Source: Bathynomus jamesi (Eukaryota; Arthropoda; Malacostraca; Isopoda; Cirolanidae). From it: a DNA stretch of 64,000 nucleotides. Numbering within the stretch: position 1 is the stretch's first letter; every line of letters begins with the position of its first letter. Shown here piece by piece: positions 1-10,268 of this stretch. The notes below the pieces were generated by a model. The model searched no databases. It saw only the letters and a program-made list of their open reading frames with translations, and was not told where the DNA came from. The stretch spans positions 115,001-179,000 of the forward strand of contig JAJOZX010003308.1 in the NCBI GenBank assembly GCA_023014485.1, given 5' to 3'. The translations under genes and the position numbers were made by a program.

Positions 1-284
1 ATACTGTACATCTAATTTTGGAACATTACCAGTTGGATGCTTTGGGTGAAAAACATTAGGTAGGAATTCATTGACAAAACTTTCAAATACGTGTGATGGG
101 TGTAGATTATGCATGAAGGAATGTTGCAAATGATGAAATAAAGTCCAATCTGATCACATCTGCTAAGTCTTACGTATCTTCTATACGTATCTTCACATTT
201 TAAAACAAAGAACTATTGAATTCAAGTAATTAGTTCCATATATATATTATATATATATATATATAGTTGCATCAACTTTATCCC
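1..284. other. Unassigned AT-rich sequence
   Basis: No reading frame, RNA or repeat can be recognised here apart from a short TA run at about 238-265. Confidence 0.5.
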
Positions 285-565
285 GTCGTAGTTTAGTGAC
301 TAGCGCCGCAACTTTATATTTAAGAGGTTGTGGGTTCAAACCCCGGTAGGTGACCGTTCAAAAATTACATAACGCTATTTTTGCTAAAACTTAACACCTC
401 CCACCCCCTGTAATGTTCCGTAACGCTAGACCAGACACCGCCGAAGATGTTATGTAACACTTCACCCCCAACCTCTCACCCACCCTACTCCGACCAACAG
501 TGACGGTTGTATATGTCACACGTCACATCACATGAGGGTTACGTAATCTTTGAACGACCCCAAGG
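285..565 (+). repeat. tRNA-derived SINE
   Basis: The first 70 bases look like a tRNA head. There is an A-box-like TAGTTTAGTGACTAGCG at about 289-305 and a B-box-like GGTTCAAACCCC at about 333-344 with a GGG/CCC T-stem. A tRNA-unrelated body follows and ends in a tail of the type TGAACGACCCCAAGGGG. The cloverleaf is imperfect, so this is a SINE promoter rather than a functional tRNA gene. The right boundary is estimated. Confidence 0.55.
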
Positions 566-576
566 GGTGGTTTATA

Positions 577-890
577 TATATATATGGGCTTTTTCCGTTC
601 TATGGGCATCATTGAAATGAGAGAAATTATTGAGTACATTTTGAAGTGGAAAAATTTAATTTATTTAACAGCTTTATTGAACATAAATAAAAACAAAAAA
701 TATTTGTCGTTTCTTCAAAAATTTAACGATTTATTACATTCCATTATCATTATTATTGGTCATACCTAACCTAACCTACCCTAACCTAACCTAACCTAAC
801 TTAACCTAGCTTAACATAACCTATCCTATCCTCACCTGACCTATCCTAACCTCGTTGGTACCCATAGAACGGAAAAGCCCCATATATATA
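577..890. mobile_element. Non-autonomous TIR element with telomere-like core
   Basis: The 30-bp ends at 577-606 and 861-890 are inverted copies of each other with one shifted base; the shared core is CTTTTCCGTTCTATGGG. The interior is about 250 bp of AT-rich sequence followed by degenerate CCTAA repeats. Both ends abut TA runs, so a target duplication cannot be read. There is no transposase. A chance inverted repeat of this quality is unlikely. Confidence 0.55.
765..852. repeat. Interstitial CCTAA (TTAGG-type) telomere-like repeat
   Basis: About 17 pentamers of CCTAA and close variants (CTTAA, CTATC, CTCAC) run head to tail. CCTAA is the complement of TTAGG, the usual arthropod telomere repeat. 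The left half is cleaner than the right half, as expected for a decaying interstitial tract. Confidence 0.6.
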
Positions 891-892
891 AC

Positions 893-951
893 GATTGGTT
901 AGGTTAAGTCATGATATTTTTGTTGTTTAACCAAAATATCACGACTTAACC
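893..951. repeat. Fold-back repeat core, short copy
   Basis: An imperfect hairpin: GGTTAAGTCATGATATTTT at 902-920 pairs with AAAATATCACGACTTAACC at 933-951. The same arm sequence occurs in the palindromes near 8.0, 18.8, 19.3 and 19.6-20.1 kb, so this is a fragment of that fold-back family. Confidence 0.6.
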
Positions 952-1078
952 GATTTCGCAAAAAGGCCGTAACATATATCTTTATTGAGACTCATCAGAG
1001 CTAATCCAGTTAATGAGTCTTCCTTCAATTTGCTTCGTAGCCACGTTTTCAATAATTTACAATTATAATAAACATTTT

Positions 1079-1224
1079 CGCTTTTCTGTATCCACCCGAA
1101 GAGGATGCCAGTGGGCATCGAAACTGCTGTGGAAGTAAACTCTGTCTATTAGAGTGGGTTTTTATTATCATAATTTGACCTTCGCGTAGAAAAGTGAAGT
1201 TTTTTGCTTCTAATTCTTTACGTT
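1079..1224 (+). mobile_element. Penelope-like element terminal repeat (pLTR) fragment
   Basis: This stretch matches both inverted terminal repeats of the PLE at 20481-23574. The shared parts run from CTGTATCCACCCG through GAGTGGGTTTTTAT to the end CACTTTTCTACG (complement). It carries a hammerhead-like fold at 1091-1133: stem TCCAC/GTGGA, inner stem GATGCC/GGCATC, then GAAAC. No coding sequence adjoins it, so it is a solo or truncated end. Confidence 0.6.
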
Positions 1225-1423
1225 CTCTTTATAATGTTTGCAACTTCACAACTTCGTATTTACAATATTTATTTTAATTATTATTCTTGTTTTTTTTCTA
1301 TTTAAATTTAGGAGTTAAAAAATGAAAATATTCATTTATTTTATACGATTTCAAGATGGAAGACAATTCGTTTCCAAATAATAAATAGAGAAAAATAATA
1401 ACAGCTTTCGTTAGACACTATCC

Positions 1424-1426
<3 letters not shown>

Positions 1427-1460
<34 letters not shown>

Positions 1461-1479
1461 GACACACACACACACACAC

Positions 1480-1512
<33 letters not shown>
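1427..1512. repeat. Compound microsatellite (CA)n-(TA)n
   Basis: CA dinucleotides with two CAGA interruptions from about 1430 to 1480 are followed by TA dinucleotides to about 1512. Long open frames across it are repeat artefacts. Confidence 0.9.
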
Positions 1513-1514
<2 letters not shown>

Positions 1515-1641
1515 GTTCATGGTATAGTTTTGGGGTAAATTAAGAACAATTGCTAAAGTATTTGATTCAGAGATGAACAAGAACGCAATTTGTATTTGTT
1601 AATTTGTTTATAATTTGTTAATTAATATTTGTTAAACGCTG

Positions 1642-1644
<3 letters not shown>

Positions 1645-1691
<47 letters not shown>
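1645..1691. repeat. (AT)n-(AC)n microsatellite
   Basis: About 19 AT dinucleotides followed by a short ACAC run, directly abutting the mariner-like terminus CAGGGTATCCCATTAATCC. Confidence 0.85.
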
Positions 1692-1693
<2 letters not shown>

Positions 1694-2165
1694 GGGTATC
1701 CCATTAATCCGGTCCGGTCTCATTGGAAAATTTATTTTTTATTAAATTTACAAAAGTAATACATTAGAACAAAATCAAATGTTCAAATTGATGTCTTGTT
1801 TTGGGACCTCTTTTATTGTTGCAGGTACAATAACACGCAATGGCTAATATTGAAGCGAGTTACACTCCTCAGGAAAAGACGGAAATTGTTCTTTTGCGTG
1901 CTTCTAACCTCAGCCAAAGACAGACAGCTGAAGAATTTCACCGTCGTCATCCCGATAAACCATGACCTACTCAAAGAGACCGGGAGTGTTCAAAATTAAC
2001 AGAGGGAATCTACAGGACAAGGATAAAAGATGTCGCTCATTTACGCGAGATCATAATTGAAAAATGGGAAGAACTTCGACAGGAAGAACTTCGACAGGAC
2101 GAAGTAAATCGAGCCACAGATGAATTCGGGCGAAGAATAAAAAAAAGTTATTGAGAAATGGAAGG
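1692..2165 (+). mobile_element. Internally deleted mariner-like element (DUF4817 type)
   Basis: The left end, CAGGGTATCCCATTAATCC, is a typical mariner-like terminus. A start codon at 1840 opens the N-terminal HTH region (MANIEASYTPQEKTEIVLLR and on to HRRHPDKP). A frameshift follows at about 1963, with LLKETGSVQN in the next frame. The reading then jumps to a C-terminal transposase tail (RIKDVAHLREII at about 2020-2055, ending GRRIKKS). The catalytic DDE core, roughly 250 residues in this family, is missing. No matching right terminus was found, so the element is truncated as well as internally deleted. Confidence 0.65.
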
Positions 2166-2568
2166 AAAGAATTTCGAACAATTTTTTTTAATAATTTCAG
2201 GTAAATTTTACGTTAAAAATTATTTTTAGAAAAAAATATTAAAAAGGTTTAATAATTTTTGCGTGTAAATTAGAAAAATCATCCTCTTTCGTTAAATGTT
2301 GATAGAATTTGAATTATTTCATATTTTAGTCTGAAAACTTGTTTGCATATAGATAAATACGTATGTTTTATTGGACAGAAGTTTTATTAAAATTAAATGA
2401 CAAATTTTGATTTTATAGCCTTTTTAAAATGCACCTTTTTTTTATGAAACACCCTTTTATATATATACTGAGAAACTGTTCCATTCGTTTCTCTCGAAAT
2501 GAAACTTTTGTCTTACTTTTTAATGGGGGGGAGGGGCAGACCCCATGGGCCTCTTTTTGCGTACGCCA

Positions 2569-2609
<41 letters not shown>

Positions 2610-3063
2610 CTGTCTTTATGTCTATCGTTAAGTAATTCTTTGAAAGGAAATGAAAAATGGTAAGATTTGGCAATATTTTTCGATTCCTTTATTAATTTCA
2701 GTTTGTTTCAATTTATTTCTAAATATTTACAGAGTTTACACAAATGAGTGTAATTTATTTAATAAATACAGATGCTGTATACAGGTACACACTGTATATA
2801 GGAATCGTACACGCTTCAACGTATAAAAATTGTTACGAATTCGTCGCTTTAAACGAGGACAAACTTCCGAACCGGTTTGAACCTCAACCAAACTTTGTAC
2901 TATAATGACGCGAGACGAAGTTAAGAGACTCCAGAAAAGATAGTTTTTATTGACATTGAGTGACGGGTGGACGTAGAAAAGGCTTTGCGTGACCCAACGC
3001 AACCGTGATTCAGTTATAGAATAAATTACATAGAGAAAAAGCTTCTTTACGACAACCAAAGAC
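2166..3063. other. Unassigned AT-rich intergenic sequence
   Basis: No supported gene. It holds a (TA)n tract at about 2572-2607. A G-rich stretch just before it (2524-2545), with GTACGCCAC, may be the end of an old element. Open frames here are short and without motifs. Confidence 0.5.
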
Positions 3064-3492
3064 CGGGTTGCCAGATTTTAAAATGTCCAAGTCGGGACAC
3101 GAGACTTTTTCTAAAATTAAAATAACAGGATAACTACACAAACTACAGAAAAAAATTGTTTATTTATCCAAGAAAACCATAAAGAACAATTCAAGAAATA
3201 CAACATAATAATAATTCCTATTTGAGAAAGAATAACCCTTTTAATGTTGACGCCACAACACTTGCATAATTATTCTAATTCGCTTCTATTAAATATTTAC
3301 TTACATTTTACGCTCAAAATATTTATTACAAAATAACATCATTAAAAATAAAATAGATTATATCAATTTGGTAAATGAGGGACCTAATTTAATCACAGAA
3401 ATATAGATTTCAAGTAGTTTCATAGTTGGCAAGTCGGACAGAGTTGGCAAGTCGGGACAGTCCCGCAGAAATCGGGATGTCTGGCAACCCTG
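3064..3492. mobile_element. Non-autonomous hAT-like element
   Basis: The left end CGGGTTGCCAGA is the complement of the right end TCTGGCAACCCTG, with one base lost on the left. Internal copies of AAGTCGGGACA occur near both ends (3090, 3430, 3450). The flanks CAAAGAC (3057-3063) and CAAAGAC (3494-3500) form a 7-bp duplication, or 8 bp with one mismatch, which fits hAT. The interior is AT-rich and non-coding. Confidence 0.6.
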
Positions 3493-3655
3493 TCAAAGAC
3501 CTAGAGAACTATTTGCCAGCGAATCCAAATGTTTAATCCAACCATGATTGGATGAACTATCTGAACTGGTTGGCAAAAAAAAAACCATCTCTTTTGTTTT
3601 GATAACCAAGTAATTTTCTCTGTTTGTCCTCAGTTATTTGAACTAATTAAATACA

Positions 3656-3743
3656 ATGATATTTGTATGGCTCTGTTTTTGGGGAATTTTGTTCCAAAAC
3701 ACTTTCTGTTATTGGGATGAAGATCCCGATTGGAAGTATTACA
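3656..3743 (+). CDS. Secreted protein of unknown family, exon 1 (signal peptide)
   Basis: The start codon at 3656 (ACAATGA) opens 29 codons and one extra base before a strong donor (ACA|GTAAGT, phase 1). The exon encodes MIFVWLCFWGILF, a hydrophobic signal-peptide core, then QNTFCYWDEDPDWKYY, so cleavage is likely after the cysteine or just before YWDED. An arthropod-initiator-like TCAGTT lies at 3630. The next phase-1 acceptor that fits is at 16671. The protein continues through exons at 16671-17031, 17287-17566, 18204-18357 and 18510-18560, giving about 280 residues in this window, with no stop in exon 5. I do not recognise the family. Exon 1 ends and exon 2 begins with a W-K-Y / W-x-Y pattern that recurs at the exon 2/3 border, which hints at a repeated exon module. 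This is a gene model from splice signals and phase only. Confidence 0.5.
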
Positions 3744-4258
3744 GTAAGTATACTATGAAGTTAATTTTTTTAGAGTCCTTAAACTAAAGACGATTTGAAA
3801 ACAGTTGAAACGTGATCATTTACACGAGAATGCGTTAATCTTTTAGGTGTTATCATTATCTCGACTTGATTTGGTTAGTCCTCATTCGAAAGCTTTACTC
3901 AATTTGTACTTAAGTCTCAATTTTGATTGCTCGAAATCAGTCAGCCAAAAGATGGTCTCACACTCCAAGGACAGAATCCCTCAGATTTCTAGATAAAATT
4001 CTTAGGCAAAATTTCCCATGTGGTCGAATCGGTGGGTTCATTACTGTGGTGGGTAGGAGGTTCCATTTTTCGCTTAGAAATAAGCGATTGGTTAAAGAGG
4101 CTCGTTTGGCGATAAACCAAAACAGATATTAAATAGGTTCCTTTATTCTTTCATACTTCAAGGATTTGAACACAAGTGTAAAATAGTATCAATATTCCGT
4201 CAGAACGAGACAGTCGTTCACTGCCCTTTTCGTCCATTTGTCAGAGTTCTCCCATTGT

Positions 4259-4640
4259 ATTGATTGGAATAATGCTTCAGTTTTGTTTCACTGAAGCAAC
4301 ATTGTTAATAGAAATATTCTTGAGTCTGCCATTATTCAACTTACAAACAATTTCAACATTAGCCAGGCCTTTTTTCGCTTGATCTTGTTGTTTTGAATTC
4401 GTTCAGAACGGATTTAGACAAGAAGGGCAAGAAGCTAAAACTCTGGTTAGCTTTTCCATATAAATTTGTATTTTCCCCTACAAATTTTTGTGCACCAATC
4501 ATATTATCCTTTTTTTATTTTTTCTTTGTGACTTATATATAGTCTTGAGCTTGTTATTAATTTCAGTGTTCCTGAGGATGTCATTAGCCGAAAGCGCTTG
4601 AGCACCATTCTGTGTTTCTTTTGTCCTTCGTGGTTATTTT
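4259..4640 (+). mobile_element. Penelope-like element 3' fragment with hammerhead-like motif
   Basis: From 4259 the translation has IDWNNASVLF, a stop, then NRNILESAIIQL and NNFNIS. This aligns with the segment after the GIY-YIG domain of the PLE at 20815-21768 (IDWESSKVL, RKIIES, DNFNL). It is broken by a stop and frameshifts, and only the last 40 or so residues are recognisable. The 3' untranslated tail contains a hammerhead-like core at 4566-4605 and ends near CTTCGTGGT. That tail sequence recurs as a palindrome at 16388-16451. Confidence 0.6.
4566..4605 (+). ncRNA. Candidate hammerhead ribozyme (PLE type)
   Basis: Stem I is GTGTTC (4566-4571) with GAGCAC (4600-4605), six pairs including one wobble. 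The core is CTGAGGA (4572-4578), matching CUGANGA exactly, then GAA at 4590-4592. Stem III is the palindrome AGCGCT (4593-4598), with T at the cleavage position 4599. The palindrome suggests dimer action, as described for PLE hammerheads. Stem II (4579-4589) is poorly paired, so the copy is probably decayed. Confidence 0.45.
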
Positions 4641-5145
4641 CATCATTATAAAGGGCATATATATATATATATATTTTCTTCCATACTATACAAAGCCAGT
4701 CCTGTCTGTCTGTCCGTCTATAGACACCCTGTATTTACTATTAAACGATTCTGAACATAGAAATAAATGCGCTTTGCTTTGTTTCAACATTTTACTGTGG
4801 CGCGTTAAGATTTTCATTGCTGCGTTCTTTCCTATAGATTTATTGACCGAATAATTGACTCCCCAATAATTAGGGGGCCTGCGGCCCTCCAATTACTGAG
4901 GCCGAGTGCCCCAGCACAGCAGGTTTAGCAAAATGGGCCCGAGTATAAATAAAACAAGTTCAAGAGAAAACATTTTTATTTTTTATCAGACCTTTCTAAA
5001 GTTGAATAATGATTGATGATCATTTATTAAAACTGTTCTTAGTTCTTACAATTATAAATGAAACAAATATAAATATTATAAAGTATAAAAATGTACCTAA
5101 TTTAAAGTTTGTGAAGTTACTATACCATAAAAATTTACGAGATTA
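4641..5145. other. Unassigned intergenic sequence
   Basis: It contains a short AT run (4656-4674) and a GC-richer patch at 4860-4945. No gene or terminal repeat can be recognised. Confidence 0.5.
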
Positions 5146-7399
5146 CACTAGGGAACAACATTTTTTTTCTTGAAAACTATTGGGTGTTTCTTATAGAACT
5201 TTGATGCTGATTCCAAATATGGTTTCAGAATGTTTCCATCACCCATAGTTTTCGAGAAAATAATATTTCCATTTACTCAGAGTTTTCCCAAAATATTAGT
5301 TAAAATTAAGTGCACTAATTTAATTTTACTTTCTTTTTTTTCCAGGTTAACTATATTAATAGTATTTTTTGCATTAAAAAAATATAGCTATTTAAACAAA
5401 CAGATTTTTAATAAAAAGAAAGAATTTTTTTCAAGTTTTGCTCAAATTTTAAAATTTTTCATAGTAGAAAAAATTGGTTTTTCATTCCAAAAAGTTTTCC
5501 GTGATTTCAATAATTTTCCGCCAGCATGAATCGAAACTGTATTAATCTCAGAGATACATTTTGCTACGTATGTGAGAACTGACCATAATGGCACAGAGGA
5601 AGACGATGACCCCACTCGTGAAGAAGGCTTACGAACTTTATTTTGGATGTAAGGTAGGCGACCAAGACAAATCCTGGGCACCTCATATCTCATGCATTTT
5701 CTGTGCCGTCACTCTTAGGGGTTGGATTAAAGGTACCCGCAAATCTATGCCATTTGCCATACCAATGATTTGGAGAGAGCCCAAGGATCATCTAACGGAT
5801 TGCTATTTTTGTATGACTAACTTTCAGGATTCTCTGCCAAAAATAAACATAAAATTCAATACCCAAATCTTGCATCTGCCATGAGACCAGTACTACATGA
5901 CGATGATAACCCAATTCCAACTCCCCCAAAGTCATGGACACTGGATGAAGAGTCTGAAGTTGAAACAATGGAAATTGATGACACTAAAGATACAGACTTT
6001 CAGCAACCTGAATCAAATAAACCACGTATGATAACGCAGGTTATGCTGAATGATCTCGTGAGAGATTCGGACCTTCCGAAAAAGAAAGCGGAATTATTGG
6101 GCTCCAGGTTACGTGAATGGAATTTGCTGGCAAAAGATACAAGCATATCGGCGTTCCGCACTCGCCAAAAAGATCTGATGCAGTATTTCTCCTCGTCAGG
6201 TGGTTTATGCTACTGTAATAATGTAAATGGACTGCTGTTAGCTCTCGGTCATGAGCACAAATCTGAAGATTGGCGTTTATTTATTGACTCTTCGAAGCTA
6301 AGCCTCAAGGTTGTACTACTTCACAATGGAAATAAATACCTTCCATTCCTGTAGGGCACGCTGTCCACATGAAGGAATCTTACGAAAATATGAAACTCAT
6401 CCTTCAGCAGATTAATTATGATCAGTTTCGTTGGTATATAATATGTGGGGATTTAAAAGTCGTCGCGCTTCTTCTGGGAATGCAGCTCGGTTATACGAAG
6501 TTCTGCTGCTTCCTTTGAATGGGACAGCAGAGCCAGAGATTCGCATTATTTTGTAAAGGATTGGCCACTTCGTCAAAAATGTATCCCAGGAATGAAGAAT
6601 GTGTCTCATGAACCCTTAGTTGACCCCAAGAAAATATACTTACCGCACTTCACATCAAACTTGGCATCATGAAAAATTTTGTCAAAGCAATGAACAAGGA
6701 AGAGGCATTCAAATATTTGAAGAAAAAGTTTTCACGACTTAGCGATGCAAAGATAAAAGAAGGGATCTTTGTTGGTCCCCAAATCAGAGAGCTCATGAAA
6801 GATCAAAAGTTTGATGATGCCTTGAGAGGAAAAGAAAAAGTGGCATGGGAGGCCATGAAGAATTGTCACAATTTTCTAGGGAACATCAAAGCCTCTAACT
6901 ATGAAAAAATAGTGCAGGACATGATTGAAGCATATAGGTTATTGGGATGTAATATGTCACTAAAATCCATTTCTTGCACTCCCATTTAGATTTCTTCCCT
7001 GAAAACCTCGGCGACGTAAGCGATGAGCATGGAGAAAGGTTCCACCAAGATATAGCTACTATGGAGAAACGCTACCAAGGGAGGTGGGATCCGGCAATGT
7101 TAGCTGATTACTGCTGGACATTGATGCGAGAAGCTCCTAATGAAAACTACAAGAGAAAATCAGTGACAAAGAAGTTTTAAGAAGAATATTTTAAATGCCA
7201 ATCTGCCACTAATATAATTTTTATGAAGTATTTTTACTAACTTCTATACACTTTTTGAATAAATATTAAAATACAAATTTCTCAGTAACCTTGGGATAGA
7301 GAAATTCTACGGCTATATTCGGAATCAGCGGAAAAATCCTATAAGACTGACTGTTCACGTCCAAGAAACAAAACAAAAGTTAAAATTTGTTCCCCAGTG
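5146..7399 (+). mobile_element. CACTR-ended DNA transposon with long TIRs
   Basis: The left terminus CACTAGGGAACAA and right terminus TTGTTCCCCAGTG are inverted copies. Similarity continues inwards for about 110 bp, including GCTGATTCCAAATAT on the left against GCTGATTCCGAATAT on the right (complement). The interior is one degraded gene on the plus strand (5588-7180). CACTA/CACTG ends are typical of the CMC group (CACTA/EnSpm, Mirage, Chapaev). The flanks (TTA left, AAT right) show no clear target duplication. The element at 21929-22938 shares the TIR layout and the C-terminal part of the same protein. Confidence 0.75.
5588..7180 (+). pseudogene. Putative transposase of the CACTR element, frameshifted
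   Basis: The frame starts at 5588 and runs in one frame to 5884, with zinc-ligand-like pairs CIFC and CYFC and the stretch KSMPFAIPMIWREPKDH. It continues in another frame at 5881-6354, with acidic residues and then DWRLFIDSSK, a candidate first catalytic Asp. It is scrambled between 6355 and 6668, where ICGDLKVVALLLG and CCFLC are still readable. It resumes at 6669-6989 (EAFKYLKKKFSRLSDAKI) and ends at 6974-7180 with HSHLDFFPENLG, GERFHQDI and MLADYCW. At least four frameshifts make it non-functional as written. I know this protein only as an abundant uncharacterised family in invertebrate genomes. The flanking TIRs imply it is a DDE-type transposase. ID, GD and a C-x2-C knuckle are possible core residues, which is inference. 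Confidence 0.7.
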
Positions 7400-7903
7400 A
7401 ATTATTAGAAATTTTGTCGAAAGTTCATCTTAAAATATTGAAAATATTGAGAGGCATAAAATCGGTTAATTTTGGATTTCTTTTAAAAATATGAATTGTT
7501 TCTAAAAGATTAATATCACGTTTTTGACCTTTTGAAATTATTTTAAAATTGTCATTCCTTATTCGCTGATCTTCACCATACGCATCATTTCTTATATTAG
7601 AATGAGTAAGATTACGAAGCAAGTTTCCGGTGCGACTGCGACGTCCTCTATGATCATTAATTGGAACTTAAATAAAACAAATCCGAGTAACCGATCATTC
7701 GTAAAAAGGCGTCTTAAGTCAATTCGTAGGTAAAATCGTTTTATTAGACTACCGAGTTTCCTTTTTTGGTATCGTACGAGTATTTCCATATTTCTAAGAT
7801 GGTATTTTAAAATATAATTTAAATTTTGTTACGGTACTCGACCCTTTCTCAAAATCTTCATATTTAAATCATTCTTACAAATTCTTTCGATAGATTTGAA
7901 GGG
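7400..7903. other. Unassigned intergenic sequence
   Basis: AT-rich, with no motif-bearing frame or repeat end recognised. Confidence 0.5.
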
Positions 7904-8170
7904 AAAACCATGGATCTTTTCCGTTTGACTGCCGCCATTGAAACATAATTAAACTCCAGCCTTCTTTAGTTAGCTTTATAAGGCTAACTAACAAAAATAT
8001 CACGACCTAACCTAACCAATCGTCAAGGTCGTACAGTTGACCTAACGATTGGTTAGGTTAGGTCGTGATATTTTCGTTAGTTAGCCTTATAAGGCTAAGT
8101 AAAGAAGGCTGGGGGCACTCACCTCTTATGTTTCAATGGCGGCAGTCAAACGGAAAAGATCCAAAAACCA
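7904..8170. mobile_element. Fold-back MITE with 7-bp target duplication
   Basis: The element runs 7911-8163 and is almost entirely palindromic. The ends are TGGATCTTTTCCGTTTGAC and its complement, and the arms meet near 8039 around a core with CCTTATAAGG. AAAACCA flanks both sides (7904-7910 and 8164-8170). The inner arms (TTAAGTCGTGATATTTTCG type, here with GACCTAACC) are shared with the fold-back family at 18.8-20.1 kb, but the outer 30 bases differ from those copies. Confidence 0.8.
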
Positions 8171-9043
8171 TTACCAAGTAAAAATTTCTTCAACGATTCC
8201 AATTTCCTATTAAATAATTTGTAATTGGAGACTATATTATTAAGCTGCCTCTTTTCATCAAAGTTAAAATGAAGCTTTCTTCATAAGTAAATGGATCGAC
8301 TTCTTTTTGACCCTTCGGGGGGGCTGGTTGGGTTGGGATGCAATTCTGAACCCAACTTAAAATATATGCAATCCAACTCACAAAAGTTTAATGTTCAGTG
8401 ATTACTAATTCATTAGAAGAAGAGCTAATCTATAATTCTATTAATGTTCAACCGAATTCAAAAAACACTTACTTCACAATAGAAATAATGAACTGCCAAT
8501 TTTTAGCTTACTGTTCAACCAAACCCAGAAAAAACAAGATTCTTGTTTGTTAAAAACATAACCAAAAATATTTACAACTGCCAATCTTTAGCTCGCTGTC
8601 ATTACTGTAACTCTGTGAAATGCCGTAAAATTACTGTAAAGAGAATTACCGGAAATTATATGATTCTGATGAGGAATAAATTACGAAAAAATATGCCAAT
8701 GAGTCGTCCCATCTCATAAGAGAGCCAAACACATTCTCTTCACTTCAGGAGGATCCGCCGATTTTTTTTGTTGACAAAAATGTCAACAACTTTTTCCGGC
8801 ATCACCTTCATGACATGAAATGACATCAATAAACTGGACGCGACCGCGACAGACTCGAGATAGCCGCCAAACGAAAAGAACGAGACAACCCCTCATCAGT
8901 GTTCCCAGTGGACAAAAAGAAATGTATCCCAAACGGGATCAAAACGTACCGAAAGACAAAAAGTACCCATTCTATTTGATATATATATTTTTTTAATTTA
9001 ATAAGACAAGCCTATAAAAAATATATTTATGGCAGTAAATAAG
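8171..9043. other. Unassigned intergenic sequence
   Basis: No gene is recognised. A possible hAT terminus CAGTGTTCCCAG starts at 8897, but no convincing partner was found. Confidence 0.5.
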
Positions 9044-9750
9044 TAATAATAATAATAATGATAATGTTTATTTCATACACAGGCGTGCCTGGTACATATC
9101 AAAAGCACAACTATATATACAAATAAAATAACCACATTCATTAAAACAGTTACAGAGGCACAAGTACAAAAAGCTCATCTCTGACGCAGAAACAAGCAAA
9201 AATTAGGTCACCGATATTGGCGTCTGAACCATTCTGGCCAAGTGAGCATGCAAACAATGTTTGATATCACCAGCTGTACAGTTGTCAAAGTCCATCTGCA
9301 CCAAGTTATATTTACAACGAATGTTCATATGGTTCACCATAATTTAACCACCATAACAACTGGCATATCTAATCACTCATGCAACAATAACATTACTGCT
9401 CCACCTTAGGCTTTTTAAAAACAACAGTTGTCGGCAATCAACAAGTATTGGGCATGTAAGCAGACCTCAACGAAGGCAAACTGGATGATTACTATGAGCT
9501 AGCTGTAACCATAATAATCTCTTGATACAAGAGTGATAAGCAATGCACAGTTCCTTAAAGGCTTGATGGTTGGGCGAAACATCCCACACCACACAGCCAT
9601 ACATTGATCCACAGTATGCCTTAAATAACTTAACCAGTATGGCTCGATCAGCATAACCCAAATGGCTACGAAGCATATTGACACAGCAGTACATTGCACG
9701 TTTTATACGACGCATATCAGCCTCATCACTAAGCGTCTTTTAAGTTTCAT
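9044..9750 (-). pseudogene. CR1/L2-like LINE, 3' end of reverse transcriptase ORF
   Basis: Read on the minus strand from about 9745, the translation has MRRIKRAMYCCVNMLRSHLG, YADRAILVKLFKAYCGSMYG and FKELCIAYHSCIKRLL. This is the thumb/post-RT region typical of CR1/L2-type non-LTR retrotransposons. After HPVCLR the frame breaks, with fragments readable in other frames (LLTCPIL, LARMVQTP). The 3' end near 9044-9060 is a tandem TTA run on the coding strand, a tail form known for this group. All upstream RT motifs and the endonuclease are absent, so this is a 5'-truncated dead copy. Confidence 0.7.
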
Positions 9751-9987
9751 GACCAGGGTACTTGCATTTGATTTTAAGTAATTGAAATTAAGTATTTCGA
9801 TGATAACAGATCTTTATTGAAAGGAAAAGGCCTACCATTAACACAATTAGATTTATATTAAGAATTTATCATGATGTAAATATGAAATAATTTTAAGATT
9901 TATGTAGCTATATCTAGTATATAGTTGGCAGGATATAGAAGGGGTAAACAAAATAAGATCTTAAATTTATAATTTTCGAATTTAACG

Positions 9988-10212
9988 AGTGTCTTCTTTT
10001 TCTCTGAATGCAGCTTCAGCTGAACTTATCATTGACATACTTGGCTCCCAATCAAAACGTGGAATGTTGCCTCCATTTTCTTTGGTTAAAAGAAGGCCCT
10101 TCATTGACTCTGTATTTAACCTATTCCTTGTGTCAGTCTTGATGAGTTTAACCTGTGAAAAATTTCTTTCAACTGCAGCTGATGACTGTGGTAAAACTAG
10201 TAAATCAGTAGG
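9988..10212 (-). pseudogene. hAT transposase C-terminal fragment
   Basis: On the minus strand the frame reads LLVLPQSSAAVERNFSQVKL, then KTDTRNRLNTESMKGLLLTK, and ends shortly after FDWEPS. This is the hAT C-terminal dimerisation region (pattern S-x-x-x-E-R-x-F-S followed by R-x-x-L). About 70 residues remain. The upstream transposase is missing and the fragment stops near 10212. A separate non-autonomous hAT lies just beyond it at 10277, but its own target duplication shows that is an independent insertion. Confidence 0.7.
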
Positions 10213-10268
10213 AGTCTCTGACTGGCCTACCCGCTGGACGGCTGGTGGCCTGGAGCTCTGAGCCAGGG

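Noticed and set aside
285..354. tRNA gene
   Set aside because: The A and B boxes are present but the acceptor and anticodon arms do not fold properly; a SINE-like body follows.
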